Below are positions 18,432 through 18,615 of a stretch of 18,615 nt of DNA, piece after piece. This DNA comes from Smittium culicis (lineage: Eukaryota; Kickxellomycota; Harpellomycetes; Harpellales; Legeriomycetaceae). The notes beneath the pieces are model-generated. The model was not told where the DNA came from, did no database searches, and worked only from the letters and a program-made list of their open reading frames with translations. How positions within the stretch are numbered: position 1 is the first letter of the stretch; each line of letters starts with the position of its first letter. The DNA is taken from assembly GCA_001970855.1 (NCBI GenBank), contig LSSN01000420.1, positions 1-18,615 of the forward strand, written 5' to 3'. The position numbers were made by a program, and so were the translations under genes.

Positions 18432-18575
18432 ATAAAATAAATAATATTATTGGATTTATTATAAAAATATTATGTAAGTGTCATTCAATAATGTGAAAAA
18501 TGTTGAAATGCGCAGAAAAAAGTTGACTAGAACCATGACCAGCCTTAACTACGCCTTATACCAATAAAAATGAGT
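18432..18575 (-). repeat. Interspersed repeat, copy 2 (inverted relative to 7092-7235)
   Basis: The reverse complement aligns with 7092-7235 over about 135 bp at roughly 80% identity by eye, from TATAAGGCGTAGTTAAGG to TTTTATTAA. It is non-coding. It continues towards the window edge without a recognised end. Confidence 0.72.
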
Positions 18576-18615
18576 GATAAAAACAGTCTATAATTAAAGC
18601 GCATATCTATTATTA

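Overview
The window looks like AT-rich (roughly 30% GC by eye), repeat-dense nuclear DNA of a eukaryote, with one intact host-type gene among decayed transposable elements. The DIRS-type Gag and reverse transcriptase remnants resemble, from my memory of the family, elements of early-diverging (zygomycete-type) fungi. A secreted chymotrypsin-fold gene in a very AT-rich, transposon-swollen genome would suit an entomophthoralean fungus. That placement is an inference and not secure. No rRNA, tRNA, CRISPR array or bacterial-style operon was seen.

Layout. Positions 1-591 (+) hold the open 3' end of a non-LTR retrotransposon ORF2 that enters from outside the window; it ends in a CCHC zinc finger and is much richer in GC than what follows. 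About 900 bp of featureless AT-rich DNA leads to a degenerate tandem array of ~139-bp units (1471-1820). Positions ~2775-7090 (-) are a nearly full-length but dead DIRS-like tyrosine-recombinase retrotransposon. In its own direction it carries an inverted terminal repeat, Gag-like ORF, RT-RNase H, tyrosine recombinase, a putative internal complementary region and the second inverted repeat. Positions ~8390-13950 (-) are a decayed LINE with an APE-type endonuclease, RT and C-terminal zinc finger, bracketed by ~130-bp direct repeats. From ~15270 to the right edge the DNA is crowded with short (~180-190 bp) non-coding elements. They begin and end in CCCTTTC/GAAAGGG and often abut TTAA, which points to a piggyBac-type MITE family.

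The only gene that looks functional is at 16123-17511 (-). It encodes a secreted 462-residue S1-family protein with an activation site, catalytic His and Asp, but Gly in place of the nucleophilic Ser, plus a ~185-residue C-terminal extension. It is probably a catalytically dead serine protease homologue. MITEs flank it closely on both sides, one of them 86 bp upstream of the start codon.

The most notable points are the Ser-to-Gly pseudoprotease with its extra domain, the legible DIRS architecture despite heavy decay, the MITE bracketing of the gene, and repeats shared between distant parts of the window.
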